Part shown: positions 4,527 to 5,231 of the stretch, piece after piece
Layout of the letters: the number at the start of each line of letters is the position of its first letter
Position numbering within the stretch: the first letter of the stretch is position 1
Source: JBBRMQ01 sp038230775
Lineage (GTDB): Bacteria > Acidobacteriota > Thermoanaerobaculia > Gp7-AA8
Assembly: GCA_038230775.1 (NCBI GenBank)
Contig: JBBRMQ010000273.1
Location: forward strand, 1-5,231
Length of the DNA: 5,231 bases
Direction: 5' to 3'
Program-made: the position numbers and the translations under genes
Notes under the pieces: model-generated
The model's database searches: none
The model's input: the letters and a program-made list of their open reading frames with translations, nothing else
Told to the model about the DNA's origin: nothing

Positions 4527-5231
4527 ATGAGCGAATCGATCGTCGAGCGGCGCATGCGATACATCGAGCGCCAGAAGAAGCTCGGACACGGCGTGAACGT
4601 TCGCTTCGAAGGGTTGAAGCCGGAAGGTGCCGGTCCGCCGAACCGCCACGGGATGCCGCAGGTTCCCGTCGACCAGCACACCGTCCACAACTGGCCCATC
4701 CTCAACCTGGGTGACTTGCCGGAGGTGTCGCCTGACGACTGGAGGCTGGAGATTGCAGGGCTGATCGAGAATCCGGTGACGCTCACGTGGCAGCAGTTCA
4801 TGGCGCTGCCGCAGGTCGATGACACGAGTGACTTTCACTGTGTGACGACGTGGAGCCGCCTCGACAACCGTTGGCGCGGCGTCCGTTTCAATACGCTTGC
4901 CGAGCTGGCCGTGCCGAAGGAGAACGCGGCGTGGGTTCTCTGCACCGGCTACGATCACGACCCGACTTCGGGCGAGGTGTACACGACGAACCTGCCGCTC
5001 GCGCGAGCGATCGAGGACGATGTCCTTCTCGTTCACACGTGGGAGGGTGATCCGCTGCCGCTGGAGCACGGCGGCCCGTGCCGGATGATTACGCCGAAGC
5101 TGTACGCGTGGAAGGGCACGAAGTGGATTCGCAAGATCGAGTTCCTGGACCGCAACCGCAAGGGCTTCTGGGAACGGCGCGGCTACTCCGACACCGCGGA
5201 ACCATGGTTCAACGATCGCTACTCGACCTGA
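4527..5231 (+). CDS. Sulfite-oxidase-like molybdopterin oxidoreductase (YuiH type), cytoplasmic
   Basis: A complete 234-residue protein of the sulfite oxidase molybdopterin-binding family (COG2041), of the short stand-alone type like Bacillus YuiH. After a charged N-terminus (RRMRYIERQKKLGHG, 8-22), WRLEIAGLIENPVTLTW (72-88) leads into FHCVTTWSRLDNRWRGV (103-119). Cys105 is the expected molybdenum ligand. The cofactor-binding region LEHGGPCRMITPKLYAWKG spans 179-197, followed by KWIRKIEF. No Tat or Sec signal peptide is visible, unlike periplasmic MsrP, and there is no haem b5 or dimerisation domain. The physiological substrate of this subgroup is not known to me; sulfite, sulfoxide or another oxyanion are possibilities. 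ATG 4527 is the only sensible start: earlier in-frame sequence is repeat. No partner cytochrome gene is visible, but the window ends at the stop codon. The neighbouring reductase remnant need not be related in function. Confidence 0.93.
   Translation: MSESIVERRMRYIERQKKLGHGVNVRFEGLKPEGAGPPNRHGMPQVPVDQHTVHNWPILNLGDLPEVSPDDWRLEIAGLIENPVTLTWQQFMALPQVDDTSDFHCVTTWSRLDNRWRGVRFNTLAELAVPKENAAWVLCTGYDHDPTSGEVYTTNLPLARAIEDDVLLVHTWEGDPLPLEHGGPCRMITPKLYAWKGTKWIRKIEFLDRNRKGFWERRGYSDTAEPWFNDRYST

Noticed and set aside
4113..5069. Minus-strand open frame of 318 codons across the molybdoenzyme and the repeat array
   Set aside because: It is antisense to a strongly conserved enzyme and then reads through hairpin repeats into an out-of-frame part of the reductase remnant. 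Its Arg/Pro-rich repeat translation is typical of mis-called repeat proteins.

Overview
This is a GC-rich bacterial window of roughly 60-65 % G+C (estimated by eye). It holds five complete genes, the tail of a sixth, one gene remnant and two palindromic repeat elements. The lineage cannot be fixed from the sequence. High GC, a bacterial SUI1 protein, a YuiH-type sulfite-oxidase-like enzyme and promoter-like motifs almost touching start codons would fit an Acidobacteriota- or Gemmatimonadota-like soil bacterium, but that is a weak guess.

Left block (1-2142): the last 50 residues of a response-regulator receiver domain run in from the left edge. They overlap by 35 nt the 3' end of a convergent two-gene minus-strand unit. 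That unit is a FabG-like short-chain dehydrogenase followed, with a 4-nt GTGA stop/start overlap, by a transporter of the glutamate/dicarboxylate symporter (SDF/DAACS) family. The tight coupling suggests that the transporter takes up something the dehydrogenase acts on. The transporter has lost the family's NMDGT motif and the arginine that holds acidic substrates, so it is unlikely to be an ordinary glutamate/C4-dicarboxylate carrier.

Middle block (2143-3581): a 77-nt divergent intergenic region separates the dehydrogenase from a plus-strand SUI1/eIF1-like (YciH) gene. After it comes a ~70-nt palindromic element that sits between convergent genes. Next, on the minus strand, is a secreted Ser/His/Arg/Gly-rich protein with an internal 63-nt duplication and a small C-terminal domain.

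Right block (3582-5231): a thioredoxin-reductase-like FAD/NAD(P) oxidoreductase survives only as a pseudogene. Its first ~60 core residues are missing, and the break coincides with a tandem array of three hairpin repeat units (period ~36 nt). Two frameshifts lie inside it, both at a GTAC where relatives should encode Val-Tyr. Right beside the repeat array is a complete cytoplasmic sulfite-oxidase-like molybdoenzyme gene, which ends exactly at the window edge.

Three gene starts (dehydrogenase, SUI1, molybdoenzyme) share a TGn-CAnnAT motif 6-10 nt before the ATG and lack a convincing Shine-Dalgarno sequence. This suggests leaderless or near-leaderless transcripts. I see no CRISPR array, no tRNA or rRNA, and no evident multi-gene defence or biosynthetic system.
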